Shown in pieces: positions 36,073 to 43,346 of a stretch of 47,623 nt of DNA. Source of the DNA: Bacteroidota bacterium (GTDB lineage Bacteria; Bacteroidota; Bacteroidia; Bacteroidales; CAIWKO01); the NCBI GenBank assembly GCA_037133915.1, contig JBAXND010000032.1, forward strand, positions 1 to 47,623, given 5' to 3'. The first letter of the stretch is position 1, and every line of letters starts with the position of its first letter. The position numbers were made by a program, and so were the translations under genes. Below the pieces are notes generated by a model, which saw only the letters and a program-made list of their open reading frames with translations, was not told the origin of the DNA and did not search any database.

Positions 36073-38274
36073 CTAAGTTCCGAGTTCAAGCTGATTTTTT
36101 ACTAGTTGATAATAATGGCCGCCAAGAGCGGTGAGTTGTTCGTGTGTGCCGGTCTCGACTATCTCGCCCTTTTCTATCACAATTATCTTATCTGCATTCT
36201 TCACGGTGCTGAGACGGTGTGCTACTATTACCGCTGTTTTCCCTTTGAAAAATTCATTCAGGTTGTCGAGAATGATGCGCTCATTGTTGGCATCAAGAGC
36301 GTTTGTGGCTTCGTCGAAGAAGATGAATTCCGGGTCTTTGTAAACGGCACGGGCAATGAGGATGCGCTGCCGCTGTCCCTGGCTGAGTCCGCTGCCTTCG
36401 AGTCCAATCTTTGTGTTGTAACCTAAGGGTTGAGATTCTATGTATTCCTGTATGTTCGCTACTTTGACGGCATGCAGCAGCCTGTGCTTGTCGGGACGTT
36501 CATCGCCCATGGTAATATTGTTGGCAATACTTTCGGAGAAAATGTAACCGTCCTGCATCACGGCACCACACTTCTCGCGCCAGGTGTGTACACTGAAATT
36601 TTTTAGATTGATACCGCCCACCATGATATCACCCTTTACCGGAGGATAGAAACCCAGCATAAGTTTTACGAGTGTTGTCTTGCCGCTGCCGCTGGTCCCC
36701 ACAATAGCAGTCACTTTGCCGTGAGGAACTTCCACATTAATATCTTTCAGAACCATTTCGGAGTGCGGACCTTCATACTGAAAATTCAGGTTGTTGATAT
36801 GGATAGTGCGGTTCTCGGGCATGATACTTATCTTTTCATCTTCGGGCTTTTCCTCGTCATCCTTCAGGTGTATCTCGCCAAGACGCTCCATACTTATTTT
36901 GGCATCCTGTGCCGCCTGCATGAAACTGATCATCTGCTCCACAGGGCTGTTCAACTGACCAATAATATACTGAACCGCCATCATCATGCCCAGAGTCATT
37001 TCTCCTTTTATCACTGAATAGGCAGCCAGAAATGTGATAGCGATGTTCTTTGTTTCGTTAAAGAATACCGCGCCAATCTGCTGATACTGGCTCAGACTAA
37101 GACTCTTTATATTTACATTGAACAACTTTGCCTGTATGCGTTCCCACTGCCAGCGTTTTTGTTTTTCGCAGTTGTTGAGCTTTATTTCCTGCATTCCGGT
37201 AATCATCTGGTAGAGTGCTCCCTGGTTATCCGAGAGCTGGGCGAAACGCTTGAAATCAAGTTCACGCCTCTTTTTCATGAAGAGGTACACCCACAGGAAA
37301 TAAACAATGCTGCCTATGCAGAATATCGCGAATATCTTCAAATCATAAAGTGCAATCACAACACTGAACAGAATCAGATTGAACATGCTGAACAGAATAC
37401 TGAGCGAAGATGATGTGAGAAAATGTTCTATGCGTGTATGATCGCTGATGCGCTGCATGATATCGCCTATCTTTTTGGAATCAAAAAATCCAAGCGGCAG
37501 TTTCATCAGCTTTATGAGGAAGTCGGAGATGAGTGAAATATTTATTCGTGTGCTGATGTGCAGCAGTATCCAGTTACGGATAAAGTCCACGAGGGTGCGG
37601 CTCAATATCAATACGAACTGCGCAATCATTATGAGCCAGATAAATCCGATGTCCTGATTGCTGATACCTTTGTCGACGATGCTTTGGGTGAGGAAGGGAA
37701 ATATCAGTTGCAGCAAACTTCCTAACAGCATCCCCAACAATAACTGAGTAAAGAATTTTTTATGCGGTTTGACATAGTTCAGCAAAAAACTGAATTTTGT
37801 TTTGTTCGGTTTCTCCCCTTCGTTATTATAGAAGTCGGGAGCCGGTTCGAGCAACAATGCAATTCCTTTATCTTCGTTCTGATCTACAGTGCTTATCCAG
37901 CCTTTTAGAAATTCTTCTCTTTTATACTTAATCAGTCCATTCCCGGGATCTGCTACATGGATGATTTCTTTACCTTCCTTACCACTTATCTTATACACTA
38001 CCACGAAATGATCCTGATGCCAGTGCGCGATGCAGGGCAGGGGCGCTTCCTTGCGAAGCTTATCAAAAGTGATTCTCACACCCATGCTGCGCAGCCCAAT
38101 CTTTTCGGCAGCATCACTGATGCCAAGCAATGAGACACCTTCGCGAGTGATGAAGCATTTTTCGCGCAAGCTCTGCAGTGAATAATTTCGGCCATAATGC
38201 TTCGCAATCATGCGGAGGCAGGTGGGGCCGCAGTCCATGGCGTCGAGTTGAGTGTAGGTTTTAAAGGTTGACAT
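36073..38274 (-). CDS. C39-peptidase-containing ABC exporter (PCAT)
   Basis: This 733-aa protein cuts double-glycine leaders and exports the core. The N-terminal C39 peptidase (1-~130) has Gln9, Cys15 in MDCGPTCLRM, His89 in QDHFVVVYK and Asp109 in VADPGNG, so it should be active. Six transmembrane helices (~165-450) and an ABC domain follow, with Walker A GTSGSGKTTL (~527), signature LSQGQRQR (~635), Walker B FIFFDEATNALD (~650) and the switch His in AHRLST. Both precursor peptides in this window have GG leaders. The gene lies inside an inverted pair of T-rich repeats. Confidence 0.95.
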   Translation of the reverse strand: MSTFKTYTQLDAMDCGPTCLRMIAKHYGRNYSLQSLREKCFITREGVSLLGISDAAEKIGLRSMGVRITFDKLRKEAPLPCIAHWHQDHFVVVYKISGKEGKEIIHVADPGNGLIKYKREEFLKGWISTVDQNEDKGIALLLEPAPDFYNNEGEKPNKTKFSFLLNYVKPHKKFFTQLLLGMLLGSLLQLIFPFLTQSIVDKGISNQDIGFIWLIMIAQFVLILSRTLVDFIRNWILLHISTRINISLISDFLIKLMKLPLGFFDSKKIGDIMQRISDHTRIEHFLTSSSLSILFSMFNLILFSVVIALYDLKIFAIFCIGSIVYFLWVYLFMKKRRELDFKRFAQLSDNQGALYQMITGMQEIKLNNCEKQKRWQWERIQAKLFNVNIKSLSLSQYQQIGAVFFNETKNIAITFLAAYSVIKGEMTLGMMMAVQYIIGQLNSPVEQMISFMQAAQDAKISMERLGEIHLKDDEEKPEDEKISIMPENRTIHINNLNFQYEGPHSEMVLKDINVEVPHGKVTAIVGTSGSGKTTLVKLMLGFYPPVKGDIMVGGINLKNFSVHTWREKCGAVMQDGYIFSESIANNITMGDERPDKHRLLHAVKVANIQEYIESQPLGYNTKIGLEGSGLSQGQRQRILIARAVYKDPEFIFFDEATNALDANNERIILDNLNEFFKGKTAVIVAHRLSTVKNADKIIVIEKGEIVETGTHEQLTALGGHYYQLVKNQLELGT

Positions 38275-38275
38275 A

Positions 38276-38314
38276 AAAAAATTAAAAGATGAAAAAATGA
38301 AAATGTGAAAAGAT
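38276..38314. repeat. 10-bp T-rich repeat, inverted copy upstream of exporter gene
   Basis: The minus strand reads TTTTCATTTT-type units immediately before the ABC start codon. Bases 38289-38311 are the exact reverse complement of 36014-36036 on the other side of the gene. Confidence 0.65.
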
Positions 38315-38315
38315 G

Positions 38316-38331
38316 CCTGCCTGCCGGCAGG
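38316..38331. repeat. GC-rich hairpin of REP-like type
   Basis: CCTGCC and GGCAGG pair around TGCC. Such CCTGCCGGCAGG elements recur between genes in Bacteroidota. On the minus strand it is followed by CATCTTTT, so it could end transcription of the four-helix gene. A second small hairpin (CGCC-TTT-GGCG) lies at about 38342-38352. Confidence 0.5.
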
Positions 38332-38369
38332 TAGATCTTTCCGCCTTTGGCGTAAAAAATAGTTGAGAC

Positions 38370-38729
38370 TTATTTAGTAATATTTGATTTTGCAGTTTTG
38401 ATACTTCTAACAAGTAGGCCGATAATAAGTTCGCAATCATTCAGTAAAGGTCTGTGCTCTGTGTCGCTGAGGTAGCCGCTTCTGACCAACAACATAAGCC
38501 AGTAACGCGTTTCGTTTGCCTCTTTAAGACTGATGCTGAGTTTGCTGATGAAGTCGGCTTTGCTTTGTGCGAATTCACTTTCCATAATATTTGCGCCAAT
38601 AGATGTGCCGCTTCTAAGTAATTGTTTTGACATAACAGACTCTTTTTTATTCTCCTTCAACTTTTTGTAAGTTGTAATAATTTTGAGAGCATAAGTGCCA
38701 GAAATATCTCCGATAATATTTTCTTTCAT
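38370..38729 (-). CDS. Four-helix-bundle protein (23S rRNA IVP-like family)
   Basis: I chose the ATG at 38729 (MKENIIGDISGTYALKIITT, 119 aa); the longer frame overlaps the upstream gene. The pattern SVMSKQLLRSGTSIGANIMES, then KLSISLKEANETRYWLMLL, then LLNDCELIIGLLVRSIK is the four-helix bundle family first seen in 23S rRNA intervening sequences. These are small, basic, nucleic-acid-binding-type proteins of unclear function, and related folds occur as accessory proteins of diversity-generating retroelements; no retroelement is seen here. It follows the membrane protein gene by 8 bp. Confidence 0.88.
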   Translation of the reverse strand: MKENIIGDISGTYALKIITTYKKLKENKKESVMSKQLLRSGTSIGANIMESEFAQSKADFISKLSISLKEANETRYWLMLLVRSGYLSDTEHRPLLNDCELIIGLLVRSIKTAKSNITK

Positions 38730-38737
38730 AATTTTAT

Positions 38738-39235
38738 TTATTGAAATAGTTCCTTCACGTCTCGGCTGGAAAGTTTTCTGATGGTCCAAAATGTGAGCAA
38801 CAGCAGTATGCAGAGAATCGCAGTATAGCATAGCAATACGATTATTTTCATGACAAATGTCTGCGTGTCATTAGTATCATCTATTCCAGTAATCAGCAAT
38901 AGCGAAATATATCCCCAACATGTAGTAGCGACAAGAGCCAGGATTGATATCATTACGATCACTGCTTTTCTTGCCAGGTTTTTTCTTTTCATGAAGAATA
39001 TGGAAAATACGAATCCGATAATGAAATATACCAAGACTAAGGGTTGTACAGTAAGCACCTGAGAAACCATATCATTGAAAGGCTGATTGCCTTTAATGGT
39101 TTGAATGCTCATCTGCCAGCCGGTCATTGGGAAAACAGTGTACAGCATTAAGGTTTGCACAAAAAAATAGGCTTTTGCAACTGCGGTTGCAATAATCAGA
39201 AAGAGTGAGAACCCTTTGATGAATTTTTCATTCAT
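38738..39235 (-). CDS. Small four-TM membrane protein in RiPP operon
   Basis: This 165-aa protein has four predicted transmembrane helices (about 10-32, 62-83, 92-115 and 128-152). No family is recognised. It lies 18 bp after the MutS-like gene and 8 bp before the four-helix gene. A role in immunity or export is possible from context only. Confidence 0.7.
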   Translation of the reverse strand: MNEKFIKGFSLFLIIATAVAKAYFFVQTLMLYTVFPMTGWQMSIQTIKGNQPFNDMVSQVLTVQPLVLVYFIIGFVFSIFFMKRKNLARKAVIVMISILALVATTCWGYISLLLITGIDDTNDTQTFVMKIIVLLCYTAILCILLLLTFWTIRKLSSRDVKELFQ

Positions 39236-39253
39236 ATATCGATGTGCTTCTGT

Positions 39254-41038
39254 TTATATTTTTATTCCCATTTTTTTCATTAAAATTGAGGCGTTTCTGC
39301 TTTTGCAGACACCTGCATTCAATTTATAATCGAAAACTAATTCTTCATCCTTGATATTAATATTGAAATTGTAATTTTCTACTTGCTCTGGAAACTCCGC
39401 GGCTAAATCAGTTAATGTCAAATCATGAGTTGCTAGAATACCTAAAGCATTATTGTCGATTAGCTGCCTCACAAATGCATTGGATCCAATTTGCCTGTCA
39501 ATTGAATTTGTTCCCTTTAAGATTTCATCTAGAAGCAAAAAGACATTCTCCTTTTTCTCAACGGCTTTGATAACCGAAGACAGTTTCTTTAGTTCAGCAT
39601 GAAAAGATGACGTATTATCGTTCAGTGAGTCATTTACTCTCATTACCGAGAGTAGAGATATTGGTGAAAAGACGAATTCAGTTGCACAAACACAGGAACC
39701 AGCCATTGCTAAAATATAATTCACTCCGATTGTTCTAAGAAATGTGCTCTTCCCCGACATATTTGAACCGGTTAAAATTATCACCTTCCCATTGCCGTTC
39801 ATTGAAAAATCATTTGCTACCATTGTCTTCGCAGGAATCAATGGATGCCCCATATTTTTAGTTTGTAAATGAAAATTATCAAAACAAATTTGAGGGCAAC
39901 ACCAGCAAGGATTATTGAACTGAAGATTTGCCAAACTTGATAATGCTTCAAATTCGCCTACACGGTCAAACCACTTGTCAATATTCGAATTGTTTTTACG
40001 CCATTTTTCCAATTGAAACATATTATGGATATCCCAGAATAATAAGGTATTGAAAATAAAATGGATTGCGCCGAGATAGCGACCATCAAGGTTTGCCACT
40101 ATTCCGGATAATTTTTCGATACTCTTTGATGCTTTTACCGTATTTGTTTTAAGGTCATCTTTGATTTGAGTCAATTTGGCTGCTGAGAATTCGGTATTTT
40201 CAAGTTTCCTCAGAATTGAAGAATATGAAAGTAATACAGCGGCATTTTTGGACACTTTTGTATGTGCGGTTTTTACTTTTTCATTTATGCGGTTGTTTAT
40301 TAAAATATTGAGCAAGACCAGAAGCGCACCAATATAAACCGGCAATCCAATTATACTTAAAATCAAAGAGATTATTGTGATTGCCGAAAGCACACTGCAC
40401 CATATAACAAATTTTCCATTAAACACTTTGTCGATGGGCGATTTTAGCCAATCTACCAGACCACTGATATCATTTTCTTTGTTTGATATATTTGAGCCCA
40501 GAATATAAATTTTTTGTCTCAAATCTATATTCGAGGCCAGTTCTTTTACTGCTTCTTGTCTTAATAGAATATCTTGTGAGCTTGCAGCGCTAATCAACCA
40601 ATCTGCCAGTATATTATTACTGATTGTGAAATTGGTCCTATTCAACAATTGGAATAACGATTTATTGCCAAATAGGTCGAGGTCTGAGGAGTAGGGATGT
40701 GTGTGGTCCAGATATTGTTTGCCATCAGGGAAGACGCCCCTTTCATCCTCAAGACTTTTTAGTTCATTTTCATTGGCTATTTTTAGCAAATGGCATTCTC
40801 GTATACTTGACAAAATATGAAGTTCCTTTTTATAGACAAGAATGAAAAGAAAAATGAAAATCATTAATGATATTACGGCAAGAACAACGCTTGTAGAAAA
40901 TAGCAAGTAGAATATTACTACTCCAGCAATGAAAATTACAAGCCGCAAATATGGATATTTTTTGTCCTGCTTAAAATAGGTTTCTTCCTTTTTGAGAAAC
41001 ATTGCTATTCGATCTTGGTAGAATTCGCGGATTTCCAT
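39254..41038 (-). CDS. Membrane-bound MutS-like ATPase
   Basis: This 594-aa protein has two transmembrane hairpins (~29-71 and ~215-257), a MutS core/lever-like helical region and a C-terminal MutS ATPase domain. The ATPase shows Walker A GSNMSGKSTFLRTIG (~421-435), the N-x-x-S segment VNDSLNDNTSSFHAEL, Walker B VFLLLDEILKGTNS, and the His loop ATHDLTLT. It lacks the mismatch-recognition domain I and the Smr nuclease domain, so it is not MutS or MutS2. Such membrane MutS-related proteins are common in Bacteroidota with unknown function. Here it follows a RiPP radical SAM enzyme by 79 bp. Confidence 0.85.
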   Translation of the reverse strand: MEIREFYQDRIAMFLKKEETYFKQDKKYPYLRLVIFIAGVVIFYLLFSTSVVLAVISLMIFIFLFILVYKKELHILSSIRECHLLKIANENELKSLEDERGVFPDGKQYLDHTHPYSSDLDLFGNKSLFQLLNRTNFTISNNILADWLISAASSQDILLRQEAVKELASNIDLRQKIYILGSNISNKENDISGLVDWLKSPIDKVFNGKFVIWCSVLSAITIISLILSIIGLPVYIGALLVLLNILINNRINEKVKTAHTKVSKNAAVLLSYSSILRKLENTEFSAAKLTQIKDDLKTNTVKASKSIEKLSGIVANLDGRYLGAIHFIFNTLLFWDIHNMFQLEKWRKNNSNIDKWFDRVGEFEALSSLANLQFNNPCWCCPQICFDNFHLQTKNMGHPLIPAKTMVANDFSMNGNGKVIILTGSNMSGKSTFLRTIGVNYILAMAGSCVCATEFVFSPISLLSVMRVNDSLNDNTSSFHAELKKLSSVIKAVEKKENVFLLLDEILKGTNSIDRQIGSNAFVRQLIDNNALGILATHDLTLTDLAAEFPEQVENYNFNINIKDEELVFDYKLNAGVCKSRNASILMKKMGIKI

Positions 41039-41117
41039 AATAGTTTACATATTTGATTCAAATGCTCAATTGTAACGGCACTCATAAAGGTTAAAACTGA
41101 ATTTATATGGAAAGATT

Positions 41118-42407
41118 TTATAATCCATTTTTTGATTCAAAGTGAATCTCCAAAAATTCTTCAAGGTTATCTTTAATAAAAGTGCAAGTGTTTATTTTGT
41201 CGTTAAAGTATTTCTTATTGATCCTCTGAAATGAACATCCACCATCGCAAATCGGAAAGTAAAAGCAATTATTACATTCTATATCTTCATTATAATCTGC
41301 ATCAATTAAGAACCGTGCAAGAACTTTTTGTCCATTTGTGTCTTCGCTAGCTAAATGACCAATTTCCATTTTTTCATCACCAACAACACAAAGGCATTTG
41401 TATATTTCACCAGAAGGTCCAATTACAAATGAATTAAGGTTACGAGCCGCACACGTATTGTATTTTAGTGAAGGAAATAGATTGTTATCATAAATCTTAT
41501 ATTTATGATATTGATCAATTAAAAATGCGCCTTTCTCTCGATTATCTGCCAAACATGATATTGAATTGCAGCTTGAATCGTTGAATTTGTCAATAAAACC
41601 CGGATAGATAATTAATTTGTCAGTCAGGAATGTCTTTGATAAAAATTCATATACTTTATGGTATTCCTCAACATTGCTTTTGTCAATGTTGACCCGAATT
41701 AGAACCCGAATATTTTTAGAATTGCTAAAAATTAGTGAGAGATTCTTAACAATTACATTAAATGTTCCTTTTCGGCTTTGAAGTGGACGACGAAGGTCAT
41801 GTGCTTCTTCAAGTCCATCTAATGTGATTTGAATAGCTTTGATTGATAAATTTTCTAATTGCAATATTTTTCGTTTATTAAGCAAATATCCATTCGTAAT
41901 TAGTGTAGATTCAAATTGAATTGCACAATCTTCTATTTTTCTTGTTATTGAAACTATTCGGTCAAATGCCATTAAAGATTCGCCGCCATACCAAGTAATT
42001 GATAATTGTTTTAGACTTTTAAAAGACATAATAAAAGCAACTATATCTTTTTCTGTTTCTTCAGTAATCGTTTTTCTTTCCGCATTTTCGAAACAATAAA
42101 TGCATTTAAAATTGCAATTTAGAGTAGGTATAATTATTAGTGAAAGAAAATCCTTGCGATGTCGATAGGATATCCGTTTCATTTTTAGAATATTAATATC
42201 ATCAAAATCATTTTCAACAATGATTTTATACTCTTCCAACTCATCAGCATTCTGATAGGATTTGAATTTCTCTGGCGAGTCTCGTATTTTAAGAATTTCA
42301 AGATACGATTCATCTGCTAATTGAAGAAATACATTTGATAGGGCATTAAATAATAGATACCCATGCTTTTTTGATTTAAACAAATAATTGTATTTTGACC
42401 AAATCAT
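41118..42407 (-). CDS. Radical SAM/SPASM peptide maturase
   Basis: This 429-aa protein has an N-terminal ~80-residue region that could hold a peptide-recognition fold, then the radical SAM cluster LNCNFKCIYC (Cys98, Cys102, Cys105) and WYGGES. The C-terminal SPASM domain carries CAARNLNSFV...YKCLC, then CNNCFYFPICDGGC (CX2CX5CX3C) and a final Cys. SPASM enzymes modify ribosomal peptides, often forming thioether or C-C links. The precursor at 42488-42676, 80 bp upstream and on the same strand, is the obvious substrate. The base composition is AT-rich compared with the exporter genes. Confidence 0.93.
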   Translation of the reverse strand: MIWSKYNYLFKSKKHGYLLFNALSNVFLQLADESYLEILKIRDSPEKFKSYQNADELEEYKIIVENDFDDINILKMKRISYRHRKDFLSLIIIPTLNCNFKCIYCFENAERKTITEETEKDIVAFIMSFKSLKQLSITWYGGESLMAFDRIVSITRKIEDCAIQFESTLITNGYLLNKRKILQLENLSIKAIQITLDGLEEAHDLRRPLQSRKGTFNVIVKNLSLIFSNSKNIRVLIRVNIDKSNVEEYHKVYEFLSKTFLTDKLIIYPGFIDKFNDSSCNSISCLADNREKGAFLIDQYHKYKIYDNNLFPSLKYNTCAARNLNSFVIGPSGEIYKCLCVVGDEKMEIGHLASEDTNGQKVLARFLIDADYNEDIECNNCFYFPICDGGCSFQRINKKYFNDKINTCTFIKDNLEEFLEIHFESKNGL

Positions 42408-42420
42408 AGCAATTATTTTT

Positions 42421-42472
42421 AAGAAAAAGTATCAATTATAAATCGATTTTTTCTCGACTCATAATTGATACT
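42421..42472 (-). terminator. Stem-loop attenuator between precursor 1 and radical SAM gene
   Basis: AGTATCAATTAT (42428-42439) and ATAATTGATACT (42461-42472) form a perfect 12-bp stem with a 21-nt loop. On the minus strand the stem is followed by TTTTTCTT. It lies 16 bp after the precursor stop and just before the enzyme start, so it can favour precursor over enzyme mRNA. Confidence 0.65.
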
Positions 42473-42487
42473 AAAATTATTATTAAA

Positions 42488-42676
42488 TTAGCGATCCGTA
42501 AGAACCGAAGGATTGCATGGTAGCGGTGCTGGTGCTGTCAGATGACAGCTATCTATAATCAGAAAACAAAATGCACTTCCTCCTTTGATTTTTGCTAAAT
42601 CATCATTGATTAATTTCTGATTTTCAACAACTGCATTATTAGCAGGTTCAATTGTCCGAAAAACTAACTTTTTCAT
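42488..42676 (-). CDS. RiPP precursor peptide 1 (KGG leader, Cys core)
   Basis: This 62-aa peptide has a leader of ~33 residues ending DDLAKIKGG, the double-glycine site cut by C39 peptidases. The predicted core, SAFCFLIIDSCHLTAPAPL followed by PCNPSVLTDR, has three Cys plus Ser/Thr, His and Pro. The leader pattern (MKKLVF..., L-x-K-I-K-GG) is that of Bacteroidota GG precursors. The radical SAM/SPASM gene follows on the same strand. A thioether or C-C crosslinked product is plausible; the type of link cannot be told. Confidence 0.88.
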   Translation of the reverse strand: MKKLVFRTIEPANNAVVENQKLINDDLAKIKGGSAFCFLIIDSCHLTAPAPLPCNPSVLTDR

Positions 42677-42869
42677 TTTAGTAAAGTATTAAAAGGTTTA
42701 TAAAATAAAACAAGTTTCAGCAGCGGCCTTCGCTGCCACAGCCGTGTTTCTATTCTCTACCTTCTTTCCTTTTTATCAGCACCCGGCGCAGAAGTACCTT
42801 GCTGTAATTATTGTTTTTTGACGAGTTTTTGCGAAGCCGCAATAGCTCATCCAATGGGAGCCTGTAAGA

Positions 42870-43055
42870 TTAAATAGTGCAGGCTGTATATAGTAAGTAT
42901 AAAGACTCACCTTTAAACCCTACCGAGAGGATAATTTTTATTATATGTGTGATTGCCGAAAGCAATGTCAGTGCGTATGCACTGCATGGTTGTTTCATAG
43001 CATTCTGTTTTTTTTTTGGATTTTCCCTAGTTGTATTAAATAAAACGCTGTTCAT
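42870..43055 (-). CDS. Possible 61-aa leader ORF, copy 1
   Basis: The ATG lies about 16 nt after the predicted transcription start of the precursor 1 transcript. The protein has a basic N-terminus, an internal Met (MKQPCSAYALTLLSAITHI) and a hydrophobic stretch, somewhat like a signal peptide. The same ORF is intact at 47134-47319. Because the DNA is identical in both copies, this conservation says nothing about coding. An overlapping plus-strand ORF of 88 codons is equally open. Confidence 0.2.
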   Translation of the reverse strand: MNSVLFNTTRENPKKKQNAMKQPCSAYALTLLSAITHIIKIILSVGFKGESLYLLYTACTI

Positions 43056-43075
43056 ACAACTGATAGAAAAACGTA

Positions 43076-43083
43076 CAAAAATA
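43076..43083 (-). promoter_or_regulatory. -7 promoter element of RiPP module, copy 1
   Basis: The minus strand reads TATTTTTG, matching TAnnTTTG, within ACGTA...TACGT flanks. Transcription would start near 43071, leaving a leader of about 395 nt before precursor 1. The -33 element is not clear. The same site occurs at 47340-47347. Confidence 0.5.
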
Positions 43084-43124
43084 ATACGTATTGTGGTTCA
43101 ATCAGAAAATTTAACAAAAAAAAT

Positions 43125-43136
43125 TGCGTTAACGCA
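43125..43136. promoter_or_regulatory. 12-bp perfect palindrome, candidate operator, copy 1
   Basis: TGCGTTAACGCA is its own reverse complement. It lies about 42 bp upstream of the -7 element and 54-65 bp before the predicted start of transcription, where an activator would bind. An identical site is at 47389-47400. Confidence 0.5.
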
Positions 43137-43252
43137 TAGATAATCAATATGATGACTAACTATGTTTTTATATATTGTGTCGAGATGTGTGCGAATAGGA
43201 TAGATTTATTGGGGGTGATTTTTCCCGCCATGACAGACAGGCACATTTTTCA

Positions 43253-43346
43253 CTTTTCACTTTTCATTTTTTCATCTTTTCATTTTTTCATCTTTTCATC
43301 TTTTCATTTTTTCATCTTTTCATCTTTTCATCTTTTCATCTTTTCA
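43253..43346. repeat. TTTTCATYTT 10-bp tandem repeat array
   Basis: About nine units of TTTTCATCTT or TTTTCATTTT run up to the GwsS-like stop codon. The 10-bp period is close to one DNA turn. The unit is not a multiple of three and is not coding. A matching array ends the window at 47517-47623. Confidence 0.8.

Larger units (their letters stand above)
42703..43346 (-). repeat. Duplicated promoter/leader module, copy 1
   Basis: Bases 42703 to about 43315 match 46967 to about 47579 at a fixed offset of 4264 bp. Six substitutions fall in the first ~110 bp (42737-42812) and none were seen in the next ~500 bp. The module holds, in minus-strand order, a T-rich tandem repeat, a 12-bp palindrome, a -7 promoter element, a ~390-nt leader with several hairpins, and then precursor 1. 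The leader hairpins include CAGTGC-GTAT-GCACTG (42969-42984), AGCCTG/CAGGCT (42859-42885) and GCAGCG/CGCTGC (42720-42736). No protein-coding gene is convincing, apart from a possible 61-aa leader ORF. Confidence 0.85.

Noticed and set aside
38370..38729. Accessory protein of a diversity-generating retroelement
   Set aside because: No reverse transcriptase or template/variable repeat pair was seen nearby.
39254..41038. MutS-like gene as a DNA mismatch-repair MutS or MutS2
   Set aside because: It lacks the mismatch-binding domain and Smr domain and has two membrane hairpins; only the ATPase part is MutS-like.
42877..43143. 88-aa plus-strand ORF in the leader module (also 47141-47407)
   Set aside because: It runs antisense to the predicted leader, has no promoter, and is conserved only because the DNA copies are identical.
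43253..43346. Regular short repeats as a CRISPR array
   Set aside because: The units are 10 bp with no unique spacers, and no cas gene is present.
42703..43346. Duplicated module as an insertion sequence or MITE
   Set aside because: No transposase, no terminal inverted repeats and no target-site duplication were seen; both copies keep the same position and direction relative to a precursor gene.
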